A stretch of DNA of 64,000 nucleotides from Uranotaenia lowii (taxonomy: Eukaryota; Arthropoda; Insecta; Diptera; Culicidae), in the NCBI RefSeq assembly GCF_029784155.1, contig NC_073693.1:111166683-111230682 (forward strand). Direction: 5' to 3'. Positions 35,685 through 46,121 of the stretch are shown here, piece after piece. Each line of letters opens with the position of its first letter. Position 1 is the first letter of the stretch. The notes under the pieces were generated by a model. It had not been told where the DNA came from and did not search any database. It was given only the letters and a program-made list of their open reading frames with translations. A program made the translations under genes and the position numbers.

Positions 35685-36143
35685 GTGAGCAGGGAAAAGC
35701 CCGCGGGAGTGGAACTTCAGTCGAGGTCCTTCTCCAGTGGGCGCAAAACCTCCTCATCATTCTTTATTTTTGTTTTTTGATTTTTTCGATTTGTTTACAA
35801 TTATGTTCATTCATTTCATATATCACACACACTTAATTTTGAATCACTCAATGTCGTTGAACGTTCAGGATGGTGGTGGTGGCGGCTGTGTTGGGAGGCG
35901 GCGGTTGGTGGTGGCAGCTGGTGGTGGCGGTTGGAGGCGGCGGTACATGGCAGAAATGAGATAATTGAAATGAAATTGTTGGTATTAGTCGGATGTGATT
36001 GACCGTTTTAGATTGGCGAACTAGTCGAATGGTGGGGAGGCTATAATCGACTTAGCTTCCAGCGAGATAAATCTCTGTTAAGGAAGCGCTATTGATTATG
36101 ACTCAGTTACGAGCCATCGGGTGTTCTAACATATCAGTATGTG

Positions 36144-36416
36144 TTAGTCAAAGTAAGATTCGACTTTATTCCGGATGTGTCGTTTAAGCATGGTTTTGAA
36201 TTTTTTTGGGTTTCTTTCTTCCCGGAGTGTTGAAGGGAGAAGATTGTACAAATATTTGCTGTAATAAGGAAATGCTTTCCGTGACATTTCGCTGTTTGGT
36301 CGGCTTATTGATAGGGTGGCTGAATTTCGCAGCATGTAGGGGAAAGGTTTCCTAAATGGGCCTATCGGGTTAAATGACCCTACGGCCGTTTGACGAAATG
36401 GCTGACAAGAAAACAA
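36144..36416 (-). pseudogene. Non-LTR ORF2 C-terminal fragment
   Basis: The 90-residue frame ends YYSKYLYNLLPSTLREERNP and KKFKTMLKRHIRNK, typical of the last segment of CR1/Jockey-group ORF2 proteins. It is separated from the RT body at 37253 by about 840 bp of unrelated repeat-like DNA. Two related phrases lie in that insert near its far end: aggcgcatttagcctgc (about 37035) and aggcgcatatagcccgc (about 37230). Confidence 0.6.
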
Positions 36417-37252
36417 ATCTAATCAATGCATTTTGAGGGTGATATGCTTGGAACATAAGGCAAGAAAGAATTTTTTGAATAAACCAACTAGAAAAAATTA
36501 AAAAATTCATACAAGGTTTTGATACCTTTTGATGTAATATTTTGACTTTTAAAAATTATACGTAGAGAAGCTCAAAACAAAAAGTTGGGTGGTTTTTGTT
36601 TCTTATTCAAATGAACCTTAGAAGTAAAACAAATTTAAGATTTTATGATGGTTTCATAATGATGGGAAAGTGGAATAAGAGAGTGTTTGTGTATGCCCCC
36701 ATCATGTTTGTAAAATGCCGCTACCCTGAAATAACAGGTTAAATAGAATAAATATATGATTTTTATCATTAAAACTTCAAATCTAAGCTCTTATTAATAT
36801 CTTAAGAGCAAATCGAAGATCTCAAAACCGATTTGATAAAATTTATCTTAGGAATGAAATTCCTCCATATGATGGCAACCCTAAATTTTGTTTGTTCCAT
36901 AAAATTATAAAAGATATAGATTTTAATAAAACTTTAGCTTTGTCGTATGAAAGTTATCAGTTTCTAGTATTTCCAATGATGTTATACGGAAGTATTGTCA
37001 AAAAAAACCGTAATTTTGCCTAAAACATAAATAGGCGCATTTAGCCTGCACGGTTTGAGGTTCGGCAATTTTGACAACAGTTATAATAAAATCAATTTCT
37101 CAAAAACCGAAAGAGATTTCAACAAAAAAGTTACTCCAATGTATAGAAAACAGATGTCTTCTCATGTGTATATAGTTTTTGTACACATATTCGATGTTAT
37201 ATTTGATTAAATCAGTATTCTGCTTAATAGGCGCATATAGCCCGCTCCTCCC

Positions 37253-39118
37253 CTATGCGTGGTTGGGTTGCTCGTGTACTACGTTGTGATGTGTCAGTTG
37301 ATCATTCAGATGAGAATGGATTATTGTCATCGCTTGGAACTCTCTTAGAGCCTGGATAGGTAATGTTGAATTAACAGCTTCGGAATACAAATTTTTTGTA
37401 GGGTACATTCTGTGGCGATTGTAGACGGCTTTGAGGCAACGGTTTTGAGCAGCTTGCAATTTTTTTAAGTGGGTATTTGCTGCAGCTCCCCAGATGAAGA
37501 TAAGGTACTGTAGCTTTGGTTGTACGAGCGCCTGGTACATCAACGATAACTGTTTTGTAGGAACAATGTTTTTCATCTTCCAAAGTAAGCCGCATGTTGC
37601 GCTAACTTGTTTTTGAAGTTTCTTTATGTGGTAGTCCCACTTAAGCTTGCAATCAATATCCAGACCGAGGTATGTGTAGTGGTAAACCTTTTCGATTGGT
37701 ATTGAATCTACTATCAGATCCCCATGTACTTGCTCTGATCTCCTGGGTGTGGATAAAATCATGTATTTGGATTTTGTAAGATTCAATGATAGTAGATTTT
37801 CATCGAAGTATCTTCTTAGAACTTCCATGTCAGCGCACATGCTTTCGACTATTGCGGTAGAATCGTTTCCAGTGTAGAATAGAGATGTGTCATCAGCAAA
37901 AAGACGTGGCTTTCCGTTCAAATTCAGATTTGGCAGATCATTCACATATATCAGGAATAGAAGCGGCCCAAGATTGCTTCCTTGTGGTACCCCCACTTTT
38001 AACGGACGATTATTGCTACGTACTCCATTTATGGAAACAAATTGACATCTGCCAGTAAGGTAGCTTCAAATTAACTCCAGAGCATTGCCTCGTATGCCGT
38101 AATATGCAAGTTTTTCGAGTAAGATTTTATGGTCTATAGTGTCGAATGCCTTTTTCAGATCTAAGAAGAGAAGTCCAGCCATTTTATTTTTATCGAGAGC
38201 TTTGTAGACATCATCAAATAGCTCATAAGTTGCTGTTGTTGTACTAGAGCCGGCACGGAATCCGTATTGGCAGTTATAGAGGATGTTATGTTCTTGGAAA
38301 AATTTTGTAATTCTAGTAGCCATCATTTGTTCTAGGATTTTGCTAAGAGAAGAAAGTACTGATATCGGCCGATAGTTGTTTACGTCGACTCTTGATCCAG
38401 CTTTATGGATTGGAACAACCTTTGCTATCTTCAAGCAATCAGGATATTTTCCGGTGACAAGGCTTTCGTTGAATACATCACGTAACAGTTTCGAGAAGAA
38501 CCGATGATGCTGTCTGATGAAGTGCGCAGGTATTCCATCAGGACCTATACTTTTATTGTTATCGAGGTCTTTGATTTTCAAAATCACCTCTTGCTCGGTT
38601 GCTGGTTCCAGGAAAATAGAGTTTCGTAGGTTAATTAGAGTTCCAAATCGGTTGGCATTTCTCTGGCTGTTTATAGTAGATGCAAGCTGGGGCCCTATGT
38701 TGCTAAAGAAGCAGTTGAACGTGTCTGCAACTATCTCCGCATTGCTTGTAAGGTTTCCATTGATAATTAGTTTTGGTGTTTCATGCTCATCAAATTGGTA
38801 ACCAGATATGGAATTCAAATATTTCCACGTACTCCTGCAGTAAGCGTTTCTGAACAAATTGCTGTAATATGCTTGTTTCGCGTCTTGTTTGCACTGTTGC
38901 AGTTTCATCGACGCGTGCTTCAATAGGTTTCGAGTGTTTATGTCTGATGGATTTCTTTTTGATCTTGTTAGGAGAGAATCTTTGATTTTTATCCATTTCC
39001 AAACGTCAACGTTCATCCAAGGACATAATCCTTTAACTTTGGCCTTTACTTCGACAGTTTTGGAATACTCGGCCTTAAGCTTTTGGTATGTTTGTAATAC
39101 TTTTTTAAGAAGTTCTTC
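37253..39118 (-). pseudogene. Non-LTR ORF2 reverse transcriptase domain
   Basis: One frame covers the RT in order: KSIGPDGIPAHFIRQH, NYRPISVLSSLSKILEQMM, YGFRAGSSTTTATYELF, LFLDLKKAFDTIDHKILL (first catalytic D), then after a nonsense codon at 38066-38068 the same frame gives GVPQGSNLGPLLFLIYVNDL and RLFADDTSLFYT (catalytic DD; a F-ADD rather than Y-ADD box). The thumb continues to an end at 37253. A single TGA in an otherwise open frame implies a recent loss. The upstream endonuclease half lies beyond E2 at 45241-46083. Confidence 0.8.
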
Positions 39119-39123
39119 GGCTG

Positions 39124-39362
39124 TGTAGGGTCCTCCTCGTCCGTTTAATATCACTACCGTCACAATATATCCCGGCCGTTCCGTTCGCGCACTGTTCAGA
39201 CCGATAGACGCCTTCGTTCTCCTCTTTTACACACGCTCATCCAAATCTACGCATCCAATATACAGTGTTGCCATATTTCTTGTCTCCTACTAAACTCGTG
39301 GCGCAAGGTCTGTAAATAATCAGGTGTTAACAAATTGTATATATTAAATGCACAACCCTACA
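39124..39362 (-). repeat. E2 3-prime LTR
   Basis: This 239-bp repeat starts TGTAGGGTCC and ends CAACCCTACA in plus-strand reading. No difference from 45002-45240 was seen. Confidence 0.95.
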
Positions 39363-39407
39363 TCCCTACCTTTCATTTAAAAGAAATTAAAAATCAAATT
39401 AGAGTTG

Positions 39408-39833
39408 TCAATATGTTACAAAATCCTTCAATCGGCTTGATTCAACCTTTGTCCTTCTTGAACGTTCATTGGAAAGAGTTTCATTGGAATCTGGTGTTGT
39501 TATCCGATTTGAAACATCTTGGTTTTCTTCTAAACTTTCATCGGAGGGATCCTTAGCTTCAGACTGAGATGCTATGCGTTTAAGATGGGCTACACTTCTT
39601 CTGAACTCCTTTCCGGAAGTAGTTGATTTAATCATAACGTCAGTTCCTTGTCTTTTTGTAACCTTGAACTCTTCAGGAGAAAAATCGGAAGCAAGTTTGT
39701 TATCCTTCTTAGTTCGCTTCGCAAGCACTAGGTCACCAATATCAATGCTACTGAATCTAGCTTTTCTGCTACGATCAGCATACAGCCTACCTTTTTCTTT
39801 TTTGGATTCGGTCATGATCTCTGACTTCTTCAT
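39408..39833 (-). CDS. pol: E2 Pol C-terminal tail, shifted frame
   Basis: This continues the integrase C-terminal region after the frameshift: GRLYADRSRKARFSSIDIGD, then VLAKRTKKDNKLASDFSPEE and a hydrophilic tail ending KDFVTY. The LxxGDLVL-type segment is a typical GPY-region-like end of Ty3/gypsy integrases. It is not an independent gene. Confidence 0.75.
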   Translation of the reverse strand: MKKSEIMTESKKEKGRLYADRSRKARFSSIDIGDLVLAKRTKKDNKLASDFSPEEFKVTKRQGTDVMIKSTTSGKEFRRSVAHLKRIASQSEAKDPSDESLEENQDVSNRITTPDSNETLSNERSRRTKVESSRLKDFVTY

Positions 39834-41520
39834 CTTCGCAAACCTTCACAGGGATACAGGGTAACTTGGTACGTAACCGTCGTCCGAACATCAGTTCTGA
39901 TGGAGACTTTCCTGTAGTTGGGTGTATCGCAGAATGATAAGTTAGCAAATATTGACGAAGCTCCTTCCGCCAATTTTTCCCAAGCTCTTGCGCAATACGT
40001 AGCCGTTTGAGAATAGATCGGTTCTGACGCTCTACCTCCCCATTCATTTGAGGCCAGTACGGAATAGTACTCTCAAGCCGAATCCCTTGTTCTTCACAAA
40101 ATAGACGGAATTCCTCAGAAATAAATTGGGGTCCATTATCTGCTCTCAAGACCACTGGCAGTCCATATCGAGAAAATATAATAAGCAACTGTTCAATTGT
40201 GGAGGTTGTTGTGATTTCTTGCATTTCTACTACTTCCAAATATCTACTGTAGAAGTCAACACATACAAAAAGATTCTCACCGTCTGGGAGTGGCCCCAAG
40301 AAATCAACAGCGATTTGTTCCCATGGTCGCGATGGGAGCTCCTTCCAGACCATTGGTTCTGGTGGACCAGGTGCGGAAACTAAAGTGCAACCGCGACAGG
40401 ATTTCACGAATTGCTCAATGTTTTGATCCATTTTTAGCCACCACACGTTTGCGCGTAAATGTCCTTTCATCATGCGCATGCCCGGATGACCTTCGTGAGC
40501 CAGATGTAAGACACGTTGATGAAGTCTTTTTGGGATTACAATCCGATCTCCTCTCAGCAACACATTATTCACGCAACAAAGTTCGGAAAATATTGTCTTA
40601 TAGCTTAAGGGTAACTCATCTACGGTTTCAGAATTCAATGCGGCTATAACTTGTTGTATATCTTCATCTTCTTTACTAACCGTCTCAATCTCTTGCCATG
40701 TCAAGGCGATTGTCTGGGCAGCAGCAGAAGCAATCTCTCGAACCACTAACTCCTCTGCTTCATCAAAAGGTTTTGGAGATGACGTAGACAGTCGCGACAT
40801 TACGTCAGCGATGTTAGACTCACCCGGAATATGGATGATGTTATACGTAAAACTTTGGAGGCGCAACACCCATCTCTCGATTCGGGCACAGGGACGAGAT
40901 GCTGGTGCGAACAAGAAAGTAAGAGCTTTGCAATCAGTGAGTAAGTTAAACTCCCTACCAATTAGGTAGAACTGAAATTTTTCTACACTCCATACCAAGG
41001 ATAAAGCTTCTTTCTCGGTTTGGCAATATCTTCTTTCTGTGTCGGTGAGAGATTTGGAAGCGTAACATACGACCCTTGAACCTCTTTGCTCATTAGTTTG
41101 AATCAAAACAGCGCCCAAAGCAACCGGACTGGCATCCGCAAACAAAGAAGTTTCATCCTCTGTTCTAAAAAATCCTAAACAACTAGCCTTAGATAACGTC
41201 GTCTTTATCCAATTGAACGCCATCTCTTCTGCATCACCCCACCGAAACTGATTTCCTTTCTGTATGAGTTTTCTGAGTGGTTCATCCATTTCTGATAGCT
41301 TCGGAATGAATTTACCCATATAGTTAGCTAATCCTAAAAAGCTTCGGACCTCACTTTCATTTGCTGGACGGCGAAAATCCATAACAGCGTCTCGCTTAGC
41401 ATCTGATGGCATTATGCCTTGAGAACTGATTCTATGCCCAAGAAAATCGAACTCCGTAACTCTTATTTTACATTTTTCCCAATTCAGAACAACTCCCCTT
41501 TCTTTAAGTTTTTGAAGGAC
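39787..41520 (-). CDS. pol: E2 Pol C-terminal exon: RT thumb, RNase H, integrase
   Basis: Coding restarts at 41520 and encodes RT thumb (FDFLGHRISSQGIMPSD), RNase H (TSLFADASPVALGAVL; then the TERRYCQTEKEALSLVW segment) and integrase: zinc-binding LAHEGHPG...CRGC, then D in IAVDFLGPLPDG, D in RADNGPQF, E in NGEVERQNRSI. The frame stops prematurely at 39787, within the A-rich ccaaaaaagaaaaagg tract, while the other frame carries the true C-terminus (39833-39408). One base gained or lost in this homopolymer region explains it. Confidence 0.85.
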   Translation of the reverse strand, partial: VLQKLKERGVVLNWEKCKIRVTEFDFLGHRISSQGIMPSDAKRDAVMDFRRPANESEVRSFLGLANYMGKFIPKLSEMDEPLRKLIQKGNQFRWGDAEEMAFNWIKTTLSKASCLGFFRTEDETSLFADASPVALGAVLIQTNEQRGSRVVCYASKSLTDTERRYCQTEKEALSLVWSVEKFQFYLIGREFNLLTDCKALTFLFAPASRPCARIERWVLRLQSFTYNIIHIPGESNIADVMSRLSTSSPKPFDEAEELVVREIASAAAQTIALTWQEIETVSKEDEDIQQVIAALNSETVDELPLSYKTIFSELCCVNNVLLRGDRIVIPKRLHQRVLHLAHEGHPGMRMMKGHLRANVWWLKMDQNIEQFVKSCRGCTLVSAPGPPEPMVWKELPSRPWEQIAVDFLGPLPDGENLFVCVDFYSRYLEVVEMQEITTTSTIEQLLIIFSRYGLPVVLRADNGPQFISEEFRLFCEEQGIRLESTIPYWPQMNGEVERQNRSILKRLRIAQELGKNWRKELRQYLLTYHSAIHPTTGKSPSELMFGRRLRTKLPCIPVKVCEDEEVRDHDRIQKRKR

Positions 41521-41632
41521 CTGAAACCATGGTAAGTGATAAAGATGGAGTTAAAAAAATGAGTTTATTACAAAGTCAATTTGAGTTATTTATTTCAGAA
41601 ATTTCGCAAGATATTTATTTATGTCATCATAC
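41521..41632 (-). other. E2 predicted intron in RT (112 nt)
   Basis: Donor AATAAG|GTATGA; acceptor ttaccatggtttcag ending at 41521. The length is not a multiple of three and stops occur inside, so the RT thumb could not be made without removal. Phase 0 on both sides. Confidence 0.7.
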
Positions 41633-41697
41633 CTTATTCAAACGAACATCATGTTCTTCAACGGTGCTTCCTTCGACTCCTACATCGTCAAGGTACC
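41633..41697 (-). CDS. pol: E2 RT exon piece with the YLDD box
   Basis: This short piece, between the MITE and the next intron, encodes WYLDDVGVEGSTVEEHDVRL, the RT catalytic box. Its frame matches the exon upstream of the MITE once the MITE and one target copy are discounted. It ends AATAAG|GTATGA (donor at 41632). Confidence 0.7.
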
Positions 41698-41705
41698 AGT
41701 AAGCG

Positions 41706-42206
41706 TAAGCTTGCCAGATTGCCCGGTTTTATCCGGGTTTGCCCGGATATTTGATGCAAAATTTCGAGAAAGTCCGGTCCGGCCCGGTTGCCCGGATATC
41801 GTGAAAAAAGTCCGGATATTGCCCGGATTTTTTCTCAATTTTCACAAAGAAACCAATAAAATTCAAAGTTTTTGAGTAAGTTTCAGCAAAATCAATTAAG
41901 GGTATGGAAATTTTCAACGGTTGTTTCAAATAATTTCGCTGATTTACTTTTATAAACCTTTAAATATTTAAGTGTTCTAAAAAGTTTTTAGAAGTCTGCA
42001 ATTACATTAATAAAATATTAATTTAATTTTTTTTTTGCATTTTTTCTTTGCTTTTATGTATAATAACACCTAAATTTTGCCCGGTTTTTGCCCGGTTTTT
42101 GGATTTGAAAAACTGAAATCCATGCCCGGATTTTGCCAGGTTTTTTTGAAAAAATGCCCGGAATTGCTAGGCCCGGATGGGAGTGGAAAAAATTCTGGCA
42201 ACCTTA
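41706..42206. mobile_element. 501-bp MITE, cccgg family, with 8-bp target duplication
   Basis: The ends are TAAGCTTGCCAGATTGCCCG and, on the other strand, TAAGGTTGCCAGAATTTTTT. AGTAAGCG flanks both sides (41698-41705, 42207-42214), an hAT-type 8-bp duplication. The body alternates ccgg-rich words (gcccggatat, ttgcccggtt). It interrupts the RT gene of E2 just before the catalytic YLDD, so it is the youngest layer of this nest. Related copies: 56302-56798 (almost full length, opposite orientation) and fragments near 2270, 23330 and 30768. Confidence 0.85.
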
Positions 42207-42214
42207 AGTAAGCG

Positions 42215-43742
42215 CCTTCACAGTCTGCTAGAATTTGATCCATGGTTCTTTGAAATATTTCAGGAGCAGAGACAAGACCGAAGGGAAGACGCTTGAATCG
42301 ATAAAGCCCACGATGAGTAATGAACGTCATCACATTTCTACTTTCTTCATCAAGCTCCAGTAGGAAAAACGCGTCCATAACATCCAGTACACTCCAGATC
42401 TTCCCTCTTCCAATCCTGGCAAGAACATCTTCGATAACTGGCATGGGGTGCCGATCGCGAATGACTGCCTGGTTGACACGTCGTAAATCCACGCACAATC
42501 TTATTGATCCGTTAGCCTTGTTTGCGACCACAAGCGGCGAAACCCACGTTGCCGGACCTTCCTTAATTTCGATTATGTCTCGCTTTAGAAGTTCGTCTAA
42601 CTTCTCGGTCACTGCTGCCTCAAGGTGAATCGGTACTCGTCTCAATGGCTGGAAGATTGGAACTGCCTTTGGATCCATCTGAACACGAACTTGAACACCG
42701 GAAATCTTAGAAAACGGAGAACGCTTTACATCTGTTCCATCCATCACCTGATTCACTTCCAATCCTATTCTCAATATTCCCAAATTTTTAGAGGTCTCAT
42801 CTCCCAACAGGTTTCTTTGCCCACCTTCAACAACGAAGAATTTACAGTTTGATGCGCGTTTCCCAATCTCAACGATGGCTTCGAATGTTCCCAAAATAGG
42901 AAGTGGTTCATTGTTAGCGTAGGCCTTGAGGATTTTATCACTTCCTTTTTCGCACTTGTCTACGTTAACATGTTGAGCTTTCAGCTTTGTCCATGTCTCA
43001 GAAGTTATTATATTTACGTCTGAACCCGAATCGATAAACACTTCAGTTTCAACACCTCCAATTGCACAGTTGAACACGTTAGTTTTGCATCCCGTGTAGA
43101 ACGTATAACACAGCTTCTTTTCAGATTCAAATGACGTCGTACAAGATTTAATGTCTTGGCTTGGCATGTTTTCATCTACCTCAATTGCATCAACTTTTTT
43201 AGAAAAATCAGGTTTTCGCGAACTAAAAACGCGTTTTCGGCAGACTTTCTCAAAATGTCCAAGCCTCTGACATCTCCGACAAGGTTGATCTCTTGCTGGA
43301 CATACTTGTGATTTAGAAATGTGTCCTTGACGTCCACAACCGTAGCAGATAATTTCGGGTCCATTACCAAAAATTTTACGAGGCCCAACAGCAATTCGTT
43401 TCAGAATTCTTCCTTGCTGGCGTTCTGCTTTTGGTTTCCATGTTCCGACTTCACAAACCGATATATGTCCACCATCATTCATATTCGTTCCAGCTTTGAA
43501 CTCCTTTTCCTGATGTCGTACACTCTCCAGCGAAGTTCCCATGGCCTCAATATCTGACAAGGACTGATCTTTCTCCAGAATCTTCCTTCGAAGCTCTGGT
43601 AAGTTGCATCCTTCCACAATAATGTCGATGAGCATGATCTCCTCCAAAACAATGCGGACCTCTTTCGAATACTTTTCAAATCCGCAGTCCATCAGTTGCT
43701 GGCGCAGACGCAAAACGTAATGAGCGAAACTCTCATTCGTAC
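42215..43742 (-). CDS. pol: E2 Gag C-terminus, protease and N-terminal RT
   Basis: The exon continues gag through two zinc knuckles, CYGCGRQGHISKSQVC (unusual six-residue final spacing) and CRRCQRLGHFEKVC (canonical CX2CX4HX4C). Protease has EVFIDSGSDVNIIT. RT follows: IKEGPATWVSPLVV, IRLCVDLRRVNQAVI, WSVLDVMDAFFLLEL (catalytic D) and YRFKRLPFGLVSAPEIF. Unlike E1, gag and pol are in one exon and the LPFG region is not split. The frame ends at the MITE insertion; the YLDD box follows on its other side (41697-41633). Confidence 0.85.
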
Positions 43743-43823
43743 CTAGTTGATTGCAACATTCAAAAAAAAGTTAGATCTTGAATTGAAATAATGAAAAGAC
43801 AAATCGAATCAACTAAATCATAC
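43743..43823 (-). other. E2 predicted intron in gag (81 nt)
   Basis: Donor GTATGA at 43823; acceptor gcaatcaactag ending at 43743. Splicing in phase 1 restores one continuous gag frame. The intron contains in-frame stops. Confidence 0.7.
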
Positions 43824-44154
43824 CTTGCTTCATAGTGCGTAGCTTATGTCTCTCCAGAACATCTTGACGACGCGGTTTGAAATACGCATCCAAACGACTG
43901 ATTACTACATCATACCAAGGCTTCTCTACCATAACCAGAGGAAAATCTTCAGTGCCCTCCAAACTTTTGTAAACTTTTTGCAACTGAGGACCCCCAAAAT
44001 GTAACATTTTGGACCGTTTGATTTTCTGGTCGGTTATTTGATATGAGTCAAAATAAAACTCCAGCGAATCTTTCCACTCCCGCCATTCCTTGGCCAGTTT
44101 ACCGTTCTCGATTTGTTCACATCTGAACATAGGCAACGGTCTACTTTCATCCAT
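43824..44154 (-). CDS. gag: E2 Gag, first coding exon
   Basis: It starts with ATG at 44154, directly after a splice acceptor, and encodes about 110 residues beginning MDESRPLPMFRCEQ. It has the acidic, aromatic-rich look of a Ty3/gypsy matrix/capsid N-terminus (WREWKDSLEFYFDSYQ). The exon ends AGCAAG|GTATGA at 43824; phase 1 fits the next exon. Read through, it would stop within a few codons. Confidence 0.75.
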
Positions 44155-44962
44155 CTGAAAACCGGAAATAGAAAAAAGACAATCTCAATGTTTAATTTTC
44201 CTTACAGCCCCCACCAATACTTGAAATAAACTGGTTCAAAATTTTTAGAATGTTCCACAACATAATTTTCAACAATAACAACTTCTGTCTGGATAGCTTG
44301 TTTGTCTTTAAAAAAAAATTAAGAAAACTTGAACGACGCAAATTTAAAAACTTTATTTCAGTTACATCCTGACAGACAACCCCAAAACCAGTTATTACTA
44401 ACAGCATCTCTTTGCTCAGTTTACTCACAAACTCATTTAAAGCACTGACCATAATACTAAAATTTTATTTTGAAAAACGATTAACAAAAATCACAATACT
44501 CACGGCTGAAATTAGCATCAACAAAAAAATTATATAACGTTCCATCTCCACACTATTTTGTGCACTCTCAATTTCTGTTTTCAAGTGTTCGTCCCTAGAT
44601 CCGACTCTGGTAAATTGCAAGCACCGAAACGATCAACACAGAATGATTAATGATTAACAAATACGACGAATATGTGAAACCTTTCACTTAATACCGATCA
44701 AATCTGTTTCAAATAGGCCACGGAATTGGACTAACCTCTAATTATGGATAAACTCGATCTCACTTTAGCGTTTTCAAAATCTCTTGTTACTTTTCTCACA
44801 AATTTCTATTCGGTACCATTTCTGCTATCGATAATACACCCATGTACAATTTTGACCGCCATTTTGTTTTCGTTTCCAAGCCACATTTCGATAGCTGATC
44901 ATTTCTTTTTACCAAAAAAAAACCCGGCTAAATTCTTTTTAATGTCCAGGAAACAAACTCAC
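44155..44962 (-). other. E2 predicted leader intron (808 nt)
   Basis: A strong donor, CATCAAG|GTGAGT, lies about 30 nt after the primer site (donor G at 44962). The acceptor ttccggttttcag immediately precedes the gag ATG (44154). The interior is AT-rich without coding frame. The placement parallels intron 1 of E1. Confidence 0.6.
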
Positions 44963-45001
44963 CTTGATGTCCTGTGGTTCTTTCTCCCGCTCGTCGCCAG
45001 T

Positions 45002-45240
45002 TGTAGGGTCCTCCTCGTCCGTTTAATATCACTACCGTCACAATATATCCCGGCCGTTCCGTTCGCGCACTGTTCAGACCGATAGACGCCTTCGTTCTCC
45101 TCTTTTACACACGCTCATCCAAATCTACGCATCCAATATACAGTGTTGCCATATTTCTTGTCTCCTACTAAACTCGTGGCGCAAGGTCTGTAAATAATCA
45201 GGTGTTAACAAATTGTATATATTAAATGCACAACCCTACA
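45002..45240 (-). repeat. E2 5-prime LTR
   Basis: This is the second copy of the 239-bp LTR, upstream of the primer-binding site in element orientation. It is followed on the plus strand by the GGCTG target duplication. Confidence 0.95.
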
Positions 45241-46083
45241 GGCTGAATCAGCTTGCATATTGTAAACGTTTGCAGCGAACTTCTCACTAATCAAAGTATT
45301 GTTAACGACGACTTTGAGAAGTTTGCGGGTAAACACGTTTTTGCGTAGACCAATCGAAGATATTATTATGCAATGGTCGCTTAAATCCGAGTAAACTGTA
45401 TCATTTGTTATCTTAGAATAAATCTTCTCAGAACAGATAACATGATCAAGTATATTAGCGCTAGCGGGTCTTGTTACATGTGTATTGGTTACTTGGAAGT
45501 TGTAACAATTTAGAAGTTCCAAATATTCAACTGTTTCAGGATTAGATGTTTGATTTGTTGGAACGTTCATGTCACCTACGATAATGCAAGAAGAAGTCGT
45601 GCTATAAGATGATATAATCGACTCCAAATCAGCGAAAAAACAAGTTGTATTGGTTGAAGGTGGTCTATAGATAGCGTGAACGTTTATTTCCTCTCCTGCA
45701 GATCTTATACGCACGTGAATATGATGGTAGCCACCATAATGATGATTACCAAGTTCTTCACAATCCATACCATTTTTCACGTAGACGGCCAAACCTCCTC
45801 CCGAGGTGTCGTCCCGACATGAAAAGAATGCTTTGAAACCTGGTAACCTAGCTTGTTGAGTACGATCTTGTTTCAGCCACGTTTCACCAAGAACGATCAC
45901 ATGAATTTCTTCAGTAAGGTGCTTCAGAATAATTTTTATGTCATCTAATTTTTCTGGGTTGTTGATTCCTCGTACATTGAATTGAAGAATTTTTAAATTA
46001 GAACGACTGTTTTGATTTGTTTTTTGGCTTTTATTTAATTCATCTATAGTATTATAATAATTATTGATTGTTGTAAAATTCAT
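45241..46083 (-). pseudogene. Non-LTR ORF2 endonuclease domain
   Basis: The frame starts with ATG at 46083 and encodes an APE-type endonuclease: LKILQFNVRGINNPEKLDDI, VIVLGETWLKQD (catalytic E), VHAIYRPPS, CIIVGDMNVPTN (D-N motif) and YSDLSDHCIIIS (terminal H). It is cut at 45241 by E2 inside the linker between EN and RT; the RT continues at 39118. The enzyme would nick target DNA to prime reverse transcription. Confidence 0.8.
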
Positions 46084-46121
46084 ATTTAGTTAATCATAAG
46101 CTTCGAGGGACAGCTCAGGAA

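Larger units (their letters stand above)
39124..45240 (-). mobile_element. E2: Ty3/gypsy LTR retrotransposon with predicted introns, minus strand
   Basis: The element is 6117 bp with 239-bp LTRs that look identical and a GGCTG target duplication (39119-39123, 45241-45245). The primer site TGGCGACGAG (44999-44990) fits a tRNA-Ser-type 3-prime end; a purine tract abuts the other LTR (39373-39363). Order is gag, protease, RT, RNase H, integrase. Three GT-AG introns are predicted: 44155-44962 (leader), 43743-43823 (gag) and 41521-41632 (RT). It was hit by a 501-bp MITE (41706-42206) and has one frameshift near 39800. It sits inside the minus-strand non-LTR element. Confidence 0.9.

Noticed and set aside
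35737..35964. Gly/Arg-rich open frame with GGT/GGC repeats
   Set aside because: It is antisense to the 3-prime UTR of the minus-strand non-LTR element and arises from a trinucleotide-rich tract.
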